A program made the translations under genes and the position numbers. The notes beneath the pieces were generated by a model that had not been told where the DNA came from, made no database searches, and saw only the letters and a list, made by a program, of their open reading frames with translations. Below are positions 49,520-60,268 of a DNA stretch of 64,000 bases, piece by piece. The stretch comes from Gammaproteobacteria bacterium. GTDB taxonomy: Bacteria > Pseudomonadota > Gammaproteobacteria > Acidiferrobacterales > Sulfurifustaceae. The stretch spans positions 1-64,000 of the forward strand of contig JACQFZ010000014.1 of assembly GCA_016199745.1 (NCBI GenBank), read 5' to 3'. Within the stretch, counting starts at the first letter, position 1, and the number at the start of each line of letters is the position of its first letter.

Positions 49520-50167
49520 TCACACGGCGCGCCGATCCACTTCATCTTGCACCGGCATTTGTAAATGCTCGACCTCACCCCACTGTTCGATCGTAAAGGT
49601 GCGCGCCGCTGTATCAAATCGCAATCGATTGAGACTCGCGTTCAACAACAAATGTTGCCGCGGTGCCTCGAGCGCTAACGGCGCCGCCAATCGATACGCG
49701 CAATCGAGCACGCCGCCGTGACAAACCAGCACGACGCGGCGACCTGCATAACGCGTGGCGATTGCCGTTAACACCGTGCAAACCCGATCGTACAACCGGC
49801 GCAAGCTCTCGCCGCCGGGAATTTCGTAATCCGGATCGCGCACCTGCCAACGCTCGAACTCGGGCAGGTAACGCTGGCGCATTTCCTCCGCCGTCAGTCC
49901 TTCGAAAATTCCGAAACAACGCTCGCGCAACGCCGGGTCGAGCATAATCGTATGGGTCGTGTATTCGGCGATCGCTTGTGCCGTCTGGTAGGCGCGTTGC
50001 AGATCGCTGGAAATAATGGCGTCGATCGTTTCCGTCGCCAACCGCTGTCCGACCTTACGCGCTTGCGCAATACCGGTGTCGTTCAACGCGATATCGGTGT
50101 GTCCTTGCACGCGCTGCAATCGATTCCATTCGGTCTCGCCGTGTCGTACCAAAATTAAATGCGTCAT
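49520..50167 (-). CDS. histidine phosphatase family protein
   Basis: A 215-residue protein started at the ATG at 50167 (MTHLILVRHGE); an in-frame start four codons upstream is less likely. The catalytic RHGETEWN is followed by GHTDIALNDTG, then AYQTAQAIAE and the second catalytic His in VLVCHGGVLD. It is a phosphoglycerate-mutase-like phosphatase (GpmB/CobC type). Substrate not readable: CobC activity is possible, but no cobalamin genes are near. Confidence 0.88.
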   Translation of the reverse strand: MTHLILVRHGETEWNRLQRVQGHTDIALNDTGIAQARKVGQRLATETIDAIISSDLQRAYQTAQAIAEYTTHTIMLDPALRERCFGIFEGLTAEEMRQRYLPEFERWQVRDPDYEIPGGESLRRLYDRVCTVLTAIATRYAGRRVVLVCHGGVLDCAYRLAAPLALEAPRQHLLLNASLNRLRFDTAARTFTIEQWGEVEHLQMPVQDEVDRRAV

Positions 50168-50312
50168 CAATAGCACCAAAGTACCGTCCTAAAGCAGTGT
50201 CGCTTTCAGTAACGCCTGCGTGATTTACTCCTGCGCCGACTGAGCCGCCGCGATCATGGCGCAGTCGGTGCAATGACACAAATCGTTCATCAAGGAAAAG
50301 GAGATCACGGAA

Positions 50313-50903
50313 ATGAAATCACTGAAACGCATCACCTGCCACGGACTCGTCGCCACCGGTTTATTTTATTCGCTGTCCGCCGCCGCCGTTTCGCCACATC
50401 TGCCGGACCTCATCGGCGACGGCAATCGCTGGACCATCACCTTTTACGACGACAGCAGTCCCACGCACGCGCAATGGGCCACGCAAGGACTATGCTTCTA
50501 CAATGCCGGCGTCGTCGGCACGCAACAGCGCTATATCTGGGTCTCCGACACCTATCCCGACTGGAACGGTCGCGCGACCCAGGAAGGCGATCAGATCTTC
50601 ATGTTCGGCGACTTCCAATGGCCGCTGGGCAAGCCCGACGTCGGCCACGATGGCATGGAATGGGAAGTGGTCACACGCAGCCCGGCCAACGACGGCGCCG
50701 GCCACTGGAAGGAATGGATCGAAGACGGCCGCTACGGCATTACCGTCGGCTTCGGCAACGCTAAATTCACCCGCGTCGGTCGCTGCCTGCACACGACCGC
50801 CGACCAGGCGTTGGAATACGGCAAGACCTTACAACTGCGTGTCGGTGCTGACGGGAAACTACAGACCAATCCGATGGGCGTTGATGTGAAGGAACTACAA
50901 TAA
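50313..50903 (+). CDS. secreted protein of unknown function
   Basis: A 196-residue protein with a Sec signal peptide cleaved near SLSAAAVS (residue 26). The mature part is rich in Trp, Gly and Asp (ITFYDDSSPTHAQWATQGLC, FMFGDFQWPLG, GMEWEVVTRSP), with two Cys that could form a disulfide. Probably a beta-sandwich. I recognise no family. AAGGAG lies upstream of the ATG. A palindromic repeat lies after the stop. Confidence 0.65.
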   Translation: MKSLKRITCHGLVATGLFYSLSAAAVSPHLPDLIGDGNRWTITFYDDSSPTHAQWATQGLCFYNAGVVGTQQRYIWVSDTYPDWNGRATQEGDQIFMFGDFQWPLGKPDVGHDGMEWEVVTRSPANDGAGHWKEWIEDGRYGITVGFGNAKFTRVGRCLHTTADQALEYGKTLQLRVGADGKLQTNPMGVDVKELQ

Positions 50904-50908
50904 AAGAA

Positions 50909-50998
50909 TCTCTCCCCCCGTTACGACGGGATCCCCCTGCCCCCAGGGCCGTTCCCTCTCCCCGCTTGCGGGGAGAGGGTTGGAGAGGGAACAGGTTC
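50909..50998. repeat. GC-rich palindromic intergenic repeat (copy f)
   Basis: CCCTCTCCCCGCTTGCGGGGAGAGGG hairpin with flanking CTCCCCCCG and a GTTCCCTCTCC/GGAGAGGGAAC outer pair. It lies between the secreted-protein gene and the convergent monooxygenase gene, and could end both transcripts. Confidence 0.75.
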
Positions 50999-51015
50999 CC
51001 GGTGTGTTCTTTTTT

Positions 51016-51321
51016 TTAAGGAAACCGATACTCACGCGCGGTCGTGCACACCTGAATGTGGTACTCGGAAAAGAATTTTTCCCGACCGAGGCGTTGCGCT
51101 TCTTTGTGCGCCGGATGATCGCGCCACGCCGCTAACGTTTCCACCGATTGGAATTCGACCAGCGAGACATACTCGCCGTCGGGCGCGGCGAAGTCTTTGA
51201 AGGAAACGAAGCCAGGCATCGACGCGGCCAGCTCATACATTCGTACGCCCAACGCCTCCATTTCCGGCACATCGGCGTCGGCGCGAACGCGGGTACGAAA
51301 TACGATGACGACCATCGTCAT
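51016..51321 (-). CDS. antibiotic-biosynthesis monooxygenase (ABM) domain protein
   Basis: A 101-residue ferredoxin-like-fold protein: VVIVFRTRVRADADVPEMEAL, then MPGFVSFKDFAAPDGEYVSLVEFQ, then WRDHPAHKEAQRLGREKFF. This is typical of ABM/YgiN-like domain dimers, which include haem-degrading and quinol monooxygenases. It has GAGGAA before the ATG. It follows the gene upstream after six bases, so it is probably co-transcribed with it. Substrate unknown. Confidence 0.83.
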   Translation of the reverse strand: MTMVVIVFRTRVRADADVPEMEALGVRMYELAASMPGFVSFKDFAAPDGEYVSLVEFQSVETLAAWRDHPAHKEAQRLGREKFFSEYHIQVCTTAREYRFP

Positions 51322-51327
51322 TCCTCT

Positions 51328-52335
51328 TTAGATATCTTGCGTGGTCTTGCCGATGAACACGTCGTACACCGCCTGCGGCGACCAAGCGCAATCGCCCGGC
51401 ACCAGCGGCGACAGCTTCTGGATCGTCACCATCTCGCCGTGCATCGATCGTAGATACTCTTCCTTGTGCGCCAGGCAGTCCAAGCCGTAGTTCATGGCAT
51501 CGCGCTTAGCGAAGTTGACGTGCTCGAATACAAAGTACACCTGATCGAGACTCAAGTGGCGTTTTTGTTGCAACCACTTGCGCGGCGCGATGCACTTCCA
51601 GAGATAACCCGAATAGAGCTCGGTGCGCTCGGCAGAGATGCTGATCTTGTGGGTCTTGTCATCGTCATCGAGCCATAGGCAGTAGTCGAGCAAACCGCCG
51701 AACTTCTCGAGCTCGCGGTAAGCCCCGCAAAATTGCTCGCGATGACCGAGTAGACCAGTGACAGTTACTTCGAGCCCGCCCCAGCTGTCCAAGAACAACT
51801 CGCGGAGCTTGCGCGCCTTGGTATGCGGAATAATAACCGGCAACGAGTCGGCCTCGTCGCCGCCACCGAGCTGAGCGATAAAATAGGGTTTGTCAGCGGT
51901 TGGATCGGCGTCGAGCGTCCACGAGAAATCCCACGACGGGCCCCATAGGTCGAAGCCGTGAAATAACCAATGTTGTAACGGATCCTTCCACTCGATGCGG
52001 GTGATCTTGGCCTTGCCCGGACGCTCCCACCAGCCGGCAGTCAGCAGCGCGCACGGAAACAACGTACCGCGGACACTGATACGCAGAGGTTGCGGCAGAC
52101 GCTCGCGATGCAACAACTTGCCGCGCAAATCGCTGATCAACTCGATTCCGCGAATCGATAAGTCCGGATCGTTCGGTCGCGTTAAATAACCTTGATAGGG
52201 CACCACACCGCGCTGCACCAGATAGCCCTGCGTCGGCATCGAGTTGACTTGCTCGTCGACCTGCAAGATGTAGGTGTTGTTGACGGTGTGGTTGTGAACC
52301 GCCTCGGCGATGTTGACGCTCTGACCCGCCGACAC
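51328..52335 (-). CDS. unknown protein, probable downstream half of a frameshifted or fused gene
   Basis: A 335-residue ORF with GTG as the first start. No ribosome-binding site precedes it, and the frame is open another 29 codons upstream to a slippery-looking site. Those codons read in the style of the protein (GDIDLTGVSAGQ), and match a repeat at the C-terminus of the preceding ORF (GNVEISGVRQGG). The body begins AEAVHNHTVNNTYILQVDEQ and continues with many aromatic residues (WERPGKAKITRIEWKDPLQHW), beta-rich. No known domain recognised. It may be a binding or effector domain linked to the upstream helical domain. Confidence 0.65.
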   Translation of the reverse strand: MSAGQSVNIAEAVHNHTVNNTYILQVDEQVNSMPTQGYLVQRGVVPYQGYLTRPNDPDLSIRGIELISDLRGKLLHRERLPQPLRISVRGTLFPCALLTAGWWERPGKAKITRIEWKDPLQHWLFHGFDLWGPSWDFSWTLDADPTADKPYFIAQLGGGDEADSLPVIIPHTKARKLRELFLDSWGGLEVTVTGLLGHREQFCGAYRELEKFGGLLDYCLWLDDDDKTHKISISAERTELYSGYLWKCIAPRKWLQQKRHLSLDQVYFVFEHVNFAKRDAMNYGLDCLAHKEEYLRSMHGEMVTIQKLSPLVPGDCAWSPQAVYDVFIGKTTQDI

Positions 52336-52375
52336 GCCGGTCAGATCGATATCGCCCTTACCGGCGAGTAAGGTA

Positions 52376-52422
52376 GCGGCCGGTGGCGCTGTTGCAGCGC
52401 CGCCGGCCGCTACTGAGGGTTT
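52376..52422 (-). promoter_or_regulatory. candidate -1 programmed frameshift site
   Basis: On the minus strand the zero frame reads AAA AAC CCT CAG TAG. The heptamer A-AAC-CCT (52422-52416) fits the X-XXY-YYZ slip pattern. Five bases later comes a 16-base-pair stem with a CAA loop and one A-C mismatch (arms 52410-52395 and 52391-52376). Slipping back one base puts the ribosome into the frame of the downstream ORF, which is open from here. The spacing is that expected of -1 frameshift signals. It could also be a simple terminator or attenuator hairpin. Confidence 0.5.
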
Positions 52423-52871
52423 TTAGCGATGCGCGCGCCTCCTTGGCGCACACCGCTGATCTCGACGTTGCCGTCGATAACCGCTTTTTTAATATCAACG
52501 CCGGCCGCTTCAGCCTCGACATCGCGGATCAATAGATGACCACCGGCACGAAAATCCTCTAAACGGACGCCGACGCGCAGCGCGTCGTCCGGCGCATACT
52601 TGCGAATATTTTCCAATAACGCTTGCGCCGCCGTCAGCGCTTCCTGATCGGCAACCGCGTTCGCTTTAGTAAGATCGCCGCGGACCACGGCCTGGCGGGA
52701 TTCGCAAGCCGGATCATCTTCGAGCAGATCGACCGGAACCTTGCTCCACTTGCGCTTAATCAAGCTTTTCAGCGCCACATAACCGTCTTTCACGACTTGC
52801 TCGGCGGTGGGCTTCAAACCGGCAGCGGCACCGGCAGCGAGAGCGGACACGAGTAGACTGATGGGTTCCAT
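52410..52871 (-). CDS. helical protein with C-terminal beta-repeats, probable upstream half of a frameshift fusion
   Basis: A 153-residue ORF with a GGAG site. An N-terminal hydrophobic Ala-rich helix (ISLLVSALAAGAAAGL), an amphipathic KDGYVALKSLIKRKW and EALTAAQALLENIRKY precede short beta-repeats of GxVxIxxVxxxG type (VEISGVRQGG). This design is seen in N-terminal regions of bacterial conflict or signalling proteins, but the match is only by pattern. Its last codons contain the possible slip site; the product would be 153 residues without it, or about 517 with it. Confidence 0.6.
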   Translation of the reverse strand: MEPISLLVSALAAGAAAGLKPTAEQVVKDGYVALKSLIKRKWSKVPVDLLEDDPACESRQAVVRGDLTKANAVADQEALTAAQALLENIRKYAPDDALRVGVRLEDFRAGGHLLIRDVEAEAAGVDIKKAVIDGNVEISGVRQGGARIAKNPQ

Positions 52872-53077
52872 GGCTCGAGCTCCTTTCGTTATTTTCCGGA
52901 CGTTACAGCAGCACCGGTTAAACTAGGGAACTTTCAGGGGAACGTCAACGCACACAATAGTACTAGTGCCGCACGCACGATGTTGTGCGTAGCGCAACAT
53001 TGACCCCCTCCGCGCCGTCATACAACATACGTGCACCCTCGCCGGAACCCAAAAACGGCATATAGAACAAATAACTA

Positions 53078-54394
53078 ATGATGCAATCAGCCACCTTACC
53101 TCGGATCGTCGTCGTCGGCGGCGGCGCCGGCGGGCTCGAGCTCGCCAGCCGCCTCGGCAATAAGCTTGGCCGACGCAAAAAGGCGCAAATCACGCTGGTC
53201 GACTGCTCGCTCACGCATTTGTGGAAACCGCTGCTGCACGAAGTTGCCGCCGGCGCGCTCGACGCGCATGAAGACGAGCTCGATTATTTAGCGCAGGCGA
53301 GCTGGCGCGGCTTCGAGTTCCGCCTCGGCCGGTTCGAGGCGCTCGATCGCGAACGCAAACAGCTTCGGCTCGCGCCGACACTGAGCGATGACGGCTCCGT
53401 CATCATTCCGCCACGCACCATCCCGTACGATATCCTGGTCATCGCCATCGGCAGCGTGACCAACGACTTCGGCATCGTCGGCGTACGCGAACATTGTACG
53501 TTCCTCGATAACCGCGACGAGGCCGATCAGTTTCAACGCCGCTTGCTGGAAAGTTTCATGCGTGCACAAACGCTGGAAACATCGCCGGCCGGCCAATTGA
53601 ACGTCGCCATCGTCGGTGCCGGCGCCACCGGTGTCGAGCTCGCCGCCGAGTTGCATCATGTCGCCCGTCTGTTCGTCGCTTATGGATTCGATCGCATCGA
53701 TCCGGAAAAGGACGTGAAGCTGACAATTATCGAAGCAGCCGATCGCATCTTGCCGGCGTTGCCGGAGCGGATCGCCAAGCCGGCGGAACGCGAGCTCAAA
53801 CGACTGAACGTCACGATCCATACCGGCAAACGGGTGACGCAGGTGACGCGTGCAGGATTGCACACCCACGACGGCTTGTTCATTCCCGCCGCGCACAAGG
53901 TCTGGGCCGCCGGCATCAAGGCGCCCGATTTCCTGCGCGACATCGGCGGCCTGGAAACGAATCGGCTCAATCAGTTGGTCGTGCGGCAAACACTGCAAAC
54001 CACACGTGACGATGATATTTTCGCGCTCGGCGATTGCGCCAGCTGCCCGCGCCCGGGCTACGAACGGCCGGTGCCACCGACAGCGCAGGCGGCGCACCAG
54101 CAAGCATCGATGCTAGTACGATCATTGACGCGAAAGATCAGGGGGAAATCGTTGCCACTCTATATATATCGTGACTACGGTTCGCTGGTATCGTTGAGCG
54201 AGTACACCGCCGTCGGTAATCTCATGGGCAATCTCACCGGCGATATCCGCCTGGAAGGCTGGCTCGCCCGTGTGGTTTACCGCAGCCTGTACCGAATGCA
54301 TCAAACTGCGTTGTACGGCGCCTTACGCACCGCACTGCTCGTCATCGCCGACTTTTTGACGCGACCGACGCGGCCACGCACTAAGCTGCATTAG
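53078..54394 (+). CDS. ndh: type II NADH:quinone oxidoreductase
   Basis: A 438-residue FAD protein of the NDH-2 type; E. coli Ndh has 434. Motifs: VVVGGGAGGLELASRLG (FAD), then the second Rossmann NVAIVGAGATGVELAAELHH (NADH), and IFALGDCASCPRPG (FAD-binding Asp). A C-terminal amphipathic region (LARVVYRSLYRMHQTALYGALRTALLVIADFL) serves for membrane attachment. It oxidises NADH without proton pumping. It ends 15 bases before can on the same strand. Confidence 0.92.
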   Translation: MMQSATLPRIVVVGGGAGGLELASRLGNKLGRRKKAQITLVDCSLTHLWKPLLHEVAAGALDAHEDELDYLAQASWRGFEFRLGRFEALDRERKQLRLAPTLSDDGSVIIPPRTIPYDILVIAIGSVTNDFGIVGVREHCTFLDNRDEADQFQRRLLESFMRAQTLETSPAGQLNVAIVGAGATGVELAAELHHVARLFVAYGFDRIDPEKDVKLTIIEAADRILPALPERIAKPAERELKRLNVTIHTGKRVTQVTRAGLHTHDGLFIPAAHKVWAAGIKAPDFLRDIGGLETNRLNQLVVRQTLQTTRDDDIFALGDCASCPRPGYERPVPPTAQAAHQQASMLVRSLTRKIRGKSLPLYIYRDYGSLVSLSEYTAVGNLMGNLTGDIRLEGWLARVVYRSLYRMHQTALYGALRTALLVIADFLTRPTRPRTKLH

Positions 54395-54409
54395 CTATCT
54401 GGGAGCACT

Positions 54410-55775
<1,366 letters not shown>

Positions 55776-55788
55776 GATTCCCTGTCAT

Positions 55789-56139
55789 TTACAATCCAAA
55801 ACACGTCCGGCCTAAGTATATGCTCACCGGAAAGCCGCCATAGAGCACTCCGAGTATCGCTATATTCAAGATAAGGCGGCGCGCCAGATCCAGCGGTTTC
55901 TTTTTTACCTCTTTGAATACCGACCCAAGTAAGATTGCCAAAACCCCCGCCGCAAACAACCACTTCACTACGGCGCTCGTCGTTTCCCCACCGAGACATA
56001 CGAAGTTGTCGATCGACAACGACCCAACGACTAATACCGCGCCGATACCGAGCTGATAGAGCAACGCGCCGATATTAAGTATCCGCAGCAGCACGCGCCA
56101 TAGGGACTGACCAAGATTCGTCGCAATAATTTCTGACAT
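55789..56139 (-). CDS. small membrane protein, cargo of the modA insertion region
   Basis: A 116-residue protein with three predicted membrane helices (about 17-42, 58-77, 90-108) and a Lys-rich loop (KEVKKKPLDLARR). No known family is recognised. It lies 20 bases downstream of the 159-residue gene. These two form a unit inserted in the mod locus. Confidence 0.65.
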   Translation of the reverse strand: MSEIIATNLGQSLWRVLLRILNIGALLYQLGIGAVLVVGSLSIDNFVCLGGETTSAVVKWLFAAGVLAILLGSVFKEVKKKPLDLARRLILNIAILGVLYGGFPVSIYLGRTCFGL

Positions 56140-56158
56140 GATTCGCCTGCAGGCAATT

Positions 56159-56638
56159 TTAACGAGCTAGTGAAGACAGGCCGTGTGTTATCGGCCGCCT
56201 AATGAACGTAGCCACGTCCCTAACGTTCGTATCGGCAAGTTGCATACCTTTGCACTTAACTGCCGACTTCTCCAGCAACTCCGTTTTATCATTGTGTTCA
56301 TCTACCATCGATATTTTGATATCGACCCGACCTGTTACGATAATGGTCCCATCTAAGTTTATTTCTATTATCTTCCCTTGAAGAATTCCAATATCTTTCA
56401 CCCACGGAAATTTTTTTTCCTGTACCGAGAAATATTCCGTTTCGATTATCCCGACACCATGTTTCCCGCCACCCGCCAAAGCAATGGGGTCACCAATGGA
56501 ATATACGTAAGGCAGAAAATTCTTACTTTGGCCCCATGGCCGAAAAAATAAAGCGGCTCCTCCGAGCTTGGCACCCACTTCAATTTTGGGGATATGCAGA
56601 TCCACGGAATTCACGATTACTTTTAATTCCCAATTCAT
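56159..56638 (-). CDS. soluble protein of unknown function, cargo of the modA insertion region
   Basis: A 159-residue protein. It is clearly more AT-rich than its neighbours, with Lys/Ile-rich codon use (KIIEINLDGTIIVTGRVDIKIS). No signal peptide and no known motif. Predicted mainly beta: an N-terminal MNWELKVIVNSVDLHIPKIEVG and a C-terminal helical part (DTNVRDVATFIRR). Its base composition indicates horizontal origin. Together with the membrane protein it may be an effector-immunity-like or transport pair; nothing in the sequence proves it. Confidence 0.6.
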   Translation of the reverse strand: MNWELKVIVNSVDLHIPKIEVGAKLGGAALFFRPWGQSKNFLPYVYSIGDPIALAGGGKHGVGIIETEYFSVQEKKFPWVKDIGILQGKIIEINLDGTIIVTGRVDIKISMVDEHNDKTELLEKSAVKCKGMQLADTNVRDVATFIRRPITHGLSSLAR

Positions 56639-56691
56639 ATTATTAGCTCCCTAGACGGCAATAGATGCTGAAATAACAGTAAGTGAGCTAA

Positions 56692-56973
<282 letters not shown>

Positions 56974-57052
56974 TAAGCACCACCGGGGGATTAACCGCAA
57001 CGACAATCGCAACTGCAACGATAACTACAACCGCAACCGCCCCCACCCTAAC

Positions 57053-57260
57053 CATTCCCGCCCAGTGCGCGCTAACTTCAGCGCGCCCGTTCGGCGGCGC
57101 GAGTGTCCACTGGACACTCGCGAAAACCCCGCCGCACCCCCCGCTTCGCAGGGGAGGGGATGAAAAGCAAAAGCAAAAACGACTGGGCCGTCAGTGACTC
57201 CCTACACCCACTGCCACCGATCCATTCCCTCTCCCGCCCTAGCGGGGGAGGGTTAGGGTG
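57053..57260. repeat. composite palindromic repeat (copy g) with TGTCCA element
   Basis: Holds the element TTCCCGCCC...GCGCGCCCGTTCGGCGGCGCGAGTGTCCA / TGGACACTCGCG (57053-57127), also found near 33.1 and 63.24 kb, followed by CTCCCGCCCTAGCGGGGGAGGG hairpins (57220-57260). Confidence 0.75.
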
Positions 57261-57460
57261 GGGGGGTGAGTTGAATGGGTAGTTGCTGTTGCTGTTAATC
57301 CCCGTGTGGCGCATTCCGAGCATCGGAGCTTTTGGCGTCGACGCGCGCAGGAGGCGCGCGTCTGGCTCAGCCCCGGGAGGGGCTGTGCCAGACATAGTTA
57401 GTAAGCCAAAAGCGAGAAGCGCAGGAAGGTGTTGCGCCACCCCGGGGGGTGCTTTCTTTT

Positions 57461-57496
57461 GGTGACTTTTCTTTGCACAAGCAAAGAAAAGTCACC
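57461..57496. repeat. 16-base perfect palindrome before modB
   Basis: GGTGACTTTTCTTTGC-ACAA-GCAAAGAAAAGTCACC. A fully paired stem of 16 base pairs with a four-base loop. It is 91 bases before the modB ATG and could act as a terminator or regulatory hairpin. Its AT-rich arms differ from the other repeats. Confidence 0.8.
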
Positions 57497-57517
57497 CTGG
57501 GCGGCGGGGCGGAGCAT

Positions 57518-57572
57518 TCCGCTGCTTATATTTATTACACTCGACAGTCATCGCCCCGAAAGGGCGATTCAA
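57518..57572. repeat. inverted repeat, right end of the modA insertion region
   Basis: Imperfect reverse complement of 55715-55775, sharing TTGAATCGCCCT, a GGGCGATG hairpin, TCGAG, GTAATAAAT and CAGCGG (read on the minus strand). It ends just before modB. Confidence 0.7.
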
Positions 57573-57586
57573 ATAACATCCTCACT

Positions 57587-58261
57587 ATGACCCACGCCGA
57601 CTGGCAAGCCATCTGGCTAACCCTAAAACTCGCCACCGTCACCACCCTCGTCCTGCTACTCATCGGCACCCCACTCGCCTGGTGGCTCGCGCGCACGCGT
57701 TCCATTTGGAAACAACCGCTCGCCGCTATCGTCGCCCTGCCGCTGGTACTTCCACCCACCGTGCTCGGCTTCTACTTATTACTGCTACTCGGACCGAACG
57801 GCCCGGGCGGCGCGATCACGCAAGCACTCGGGCTGGGTCTACTGCCTTTCACCTTCGCCGGCCTGGTCGTCGGCTCGGCGATCTACTCATTACCCTTCGT
57901 CGTCCAACCGATCCAAAACGCCTTCGAAGCAATGGGCGACCGACCGCTGGAGGTCGCAGCAACATTACGCGCCTCGTGTTGCGACCGGTTTTTCACTGTG
58001 GCCCTACCGCTGGCACGGCCTGGCCTGCTAACCGCCACCGTGCTCGGCTTCGCCCACACCATCGGCGAATTCGGCGTCGTGCTCATGATCGGCGGCGCAA
58101 TTCCGGGGCAAACCAAAGTACTGTCGGTCGCGATCTACGATCACGTCGAAACACTCGAATACGCCAACGCCCATACGCTCGCCGCCGGCATGGTGCTGTT
58201 TGCGTTCGTCGTACTATTGGCGCTCTACTCGATCAACCGACGGCAGCGACGACAGATATGA
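57587..58261 (+). CDS. modB: molybdate ABC transporter permease ModB
   Basis: Started at the ATG at 57587; the longer frame runs through repeats. The 224-residue product has five or six membrane helices. The EAA loop reads [25 protein letters not shown], which is the site for coupling to Mod[27 protein letters not shown] matches ModB. No strong ribosome-binding site is visible. The stop overlaps modC by four bases. Confidence 0.9.
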   Translation: MTHADWQAIWLTLKLATVTTLVLLLIGTPLAWWLARTRSIWKQPLAAIVALPLVLPPTVLGFYLLLLLGPNGPGGAITQALGLGLLPFTFAGLVVGSAIYSLPFVVQPIQNAFEAMGDRPLEVAATLRASCCDRFFTVALPLARPGLLTATVLGFAHTIGEFGVVLMIGGAIPGQTKVLSVAIYDHVETLEYANAHTLAAGMVLFAFVVLLALYSINRRQRRQI

Positions 58262-59334
58262 GCACCGTCGCCGCCCACTTCCGTCTGCACGTCGGCGATT
58301 TTGCGCTCGACGCCACGTTCACCACACCGACGCACGGCATCACCGCACTGTTCGGCCCGTCAGGTTCCGGTAAAACGACGATCTTGCGCTGCATCGCCGG
58401 ACTCATACGTGCCACCGAAGGCCGGCTGCACATCAACGACGAATGCTGGCAAGACGAAACGCGTGGTCATTTTGTCGGCGCCCATCGGCGCGCTGTCGGC
58501 TACGTATTTCAAGAAGCGAGCTTGTTCGCGCATCTGTCGGTACGAAAAAATCTCGAGTACGGATTACAGCGTATCCCGGCAAGTGAACAACGCATTCGCT
58601 TCGAGCAGACGAACGAATGGCTCGGCTTAGGACCGCTGCTCGATCGCGACCCGCGGCATTTATCCGGCGGCGAGCGCCAGCGCGTTGCCATCGCCCGCGC
58701 CTTGCTAACCAGCCCGCGACTGTTGCTGCTCGACGAACCACTATCGGCGCTCGATGCGGCCAGCAAGGCCGACATTCTGCCGTACCTCGAACGCCTGCAA
58801 CGCGAGCTGTCGCTGCCGGCGTTGTATGTCAGCCACACGATCGATGAAGTCGCGCGCATCGCCGATCACATGGTGCTCCTGGAAAACGGCTGCGTGCGCG
58901 ATCAGGGGCCGATCGGCGCTATGCTCACGCGGCTCGATTTGCCACTGGCGCACGGCGACACTGCCAGCGCCGTGATCGACGCCGTCGTCAGCGACTACGA
59001 CGCAGCGTTCCACCTGCTGCAACTGACCTTTGCCGGTAACCATTTGGCGGTCGCCGCCGCCAACGCGCCGATCGGCACGCGCGTGCGCGTGCGCATTCAC
59101 GCGCGCGATGTTAGCGTTGCCCTGACTCCACCGGCGCAAAGCAGCATTCTCAATATTTTGCCGGCGCGGGTGCTCGACATCGTCGACGACGCGCCCGGGC
59201 GGACGATGCTGCGACTTGCCGTCGGCGAGGTGGTACTACTGGCGCGCATCACGCGCAAATCGGCGGCGCTGCTACAAGTGACGCCCGGTATGGCGCTGTA
59301 CGCACAGATCAAAAGCGTAGCACTGCTCAACTAA
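58258..59334 (+). CDS. modC: molybdate ABC transporter ATPase ModC
   Basis: Started at the ATG overlapping the modB stop (ATGA). A 358-residue ATPase: Walker [10 protein letters not shown], signature LSGGERQR, Walker [13 protein letters not shown] and H-loop VSHTIDE. The C-terminal Mop/TOBE domain starts near residue 285 ([18 protein letters not shown]). Together with ModB it energises molybdate uptake. It needs ModA, whose gene is broken here. Confidence 0.93.
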   Translation: MSTVAAHFRLHVGDFALDATFTTPTHGITALFGPSGSGKTTILRCIAGLIRATEGRLHINDECWQDETRGHFVGAHRRAVGYVFQEASLFAHLSVRKNLEYGLQRIPASEQRIRFEQTNEWLGLGPLLDRDPRHLSGGERQRVAIARALLTSPRLLLLDEPLSALDAASKADILPYLERLQRELSLPALYVSHTIDEVARIADHMVLLENGCVRDQGPIGAMLTRLDLPLAHGDTASAVIDAVVSDYDAAFHLLQLTFAGNHLAVAAANAPIGTRVRVRIHARDVSVALTPPAQSSILNILPARVLDIVDDAPGRTMLRLAVGEVVLLARITRKSAALLQVTPGMALYAQIKSVALLN

Positions 59335-59354
59335 ACGCTCGGAGGAACTCCGTC

Positions 59355-60194
59355 ATGGCGCAATGGATCATCGCGCATGAGCTTTGGATCCGACTCGGCT
59401 GCTTCGCCGGCGTGCTAATGATCGTGGCCCTGTGGGAACAACTCGCGCCGCGTCGCCGACCCAGCGCCATCCGCGGCCGGCGCTGGCTGAGTCACCTCGG
59501 CCTCTCGCTGCTGAACACACTGGTGCTGCGCCTGCTACTACCGTTGACCGCGGTCGGCATGGCGCTCTTGGCGGAACGCGAGGGTTGGGGATTGCTCCAT
59601 CGTTACCATGCGCCTGCCTGGCTCGTCATCGCGCTCAGCATCATCGCGCTCGATCTCGTCATTTATCTACAACATGTCATGTTTCATGCCGTACCCGCGT
59701 TCTGGCGACTACATCGTGTGCACCACGCCGATGTAGACTTCGACGTCAGCACCGGCATCCGCTTCCATCCGATCGAAATTCTGTTGTCCATGCTGATCAA
59801 ATTCAGCGCCATCGTCGCGATCGGCACGCCGGCGCTGGCGGTGTTCGTATTCGAAGTGCTGCTCAATGCCAGCTCCCTGTTCAACCATGGCAACGTCCGC
59901 CTACCGCTGGCGATCGACCGCGGCTTGCGCTGGCTGGTAGTGACGCCGGACATGCACCGGGTGCATCACTCCATCGTGGCCCACGAAACCAATAGTAACT
60001 TTGGGTTCAATCTACCGTGGTGGGACCGGCTGTTCGGCACCTATCAAGCGCAGCCGCAAGCCGGCCACGAAGCAATGACGATCGGTATTGAAACGCTACG
60101 TGACGAACACCTCACAAGCCGGCTACTCGGTCTATTGGTGCTGCCGTTTCAGGGCGCTACCGGCGAATACCCGATCAATCGCCGCTGGAAATAA
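59355..60194 (+). CDS. sterol desaturase/fatty acid hydroxylase family protein
   Basis: A 279-residue integral membrane protein with about four or five helices. The di-iron His clusters are present: HVMFH, HRVHH, then HGNV and MHRVHH, matching the eight-histidine fatty acid hydroxylase superfamily. The FGFNLPWWDRLFGTY ending is typical of the family. It starts 20 bases after modC and has GGAGG upstream. Substrate (lipid) unknown. Confidence 0.9.
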   Translation: MAQWIIAHELWIRLGCFAGVLMIVALWEQLAPRRRPSAIRGRRWLSHLGLSLLNTLVLRLLLPLTAVGMALLAEREGWGLLHRYHAPAWLVIALSIIALDLVIYLQHVMFHAVPAFWRLHRVHHADVDFDVSTGIRFHPIEILLSMLIKFSAIVAIGTPALAVFVFEVLLNASSLFNHGNVRLPLAIDRGLRWLVVTPDMHRVHHSIVAHETNSNFGFNLPWWDRLFGTYQAQPQAGHEAMTIGIETLRDEHLTSRLLGLLVLPFQGATGEYPINRRWK

Positions 60195-60268
60195 TTCGAC
60201 ATCGGTGCATCCAACCATTGCGCCACTCCGTAGTAATGTAACGCATCACGCTTCATTAGGAGCCCAGC

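Noticed and set aside
51016-51321. ABM protein considered as a toxin or immunity protein
   Set aside because: Clear ABM/YgiN pattern; no effector-like neighbour is demonstrable.
52376-52410. Hairpin considered only as a Rho-independent terminator
   Set aside because: No T-run follows it and an open frame continues; kept instead as a possible frameshift stimulator, with attenuation as an alternative.
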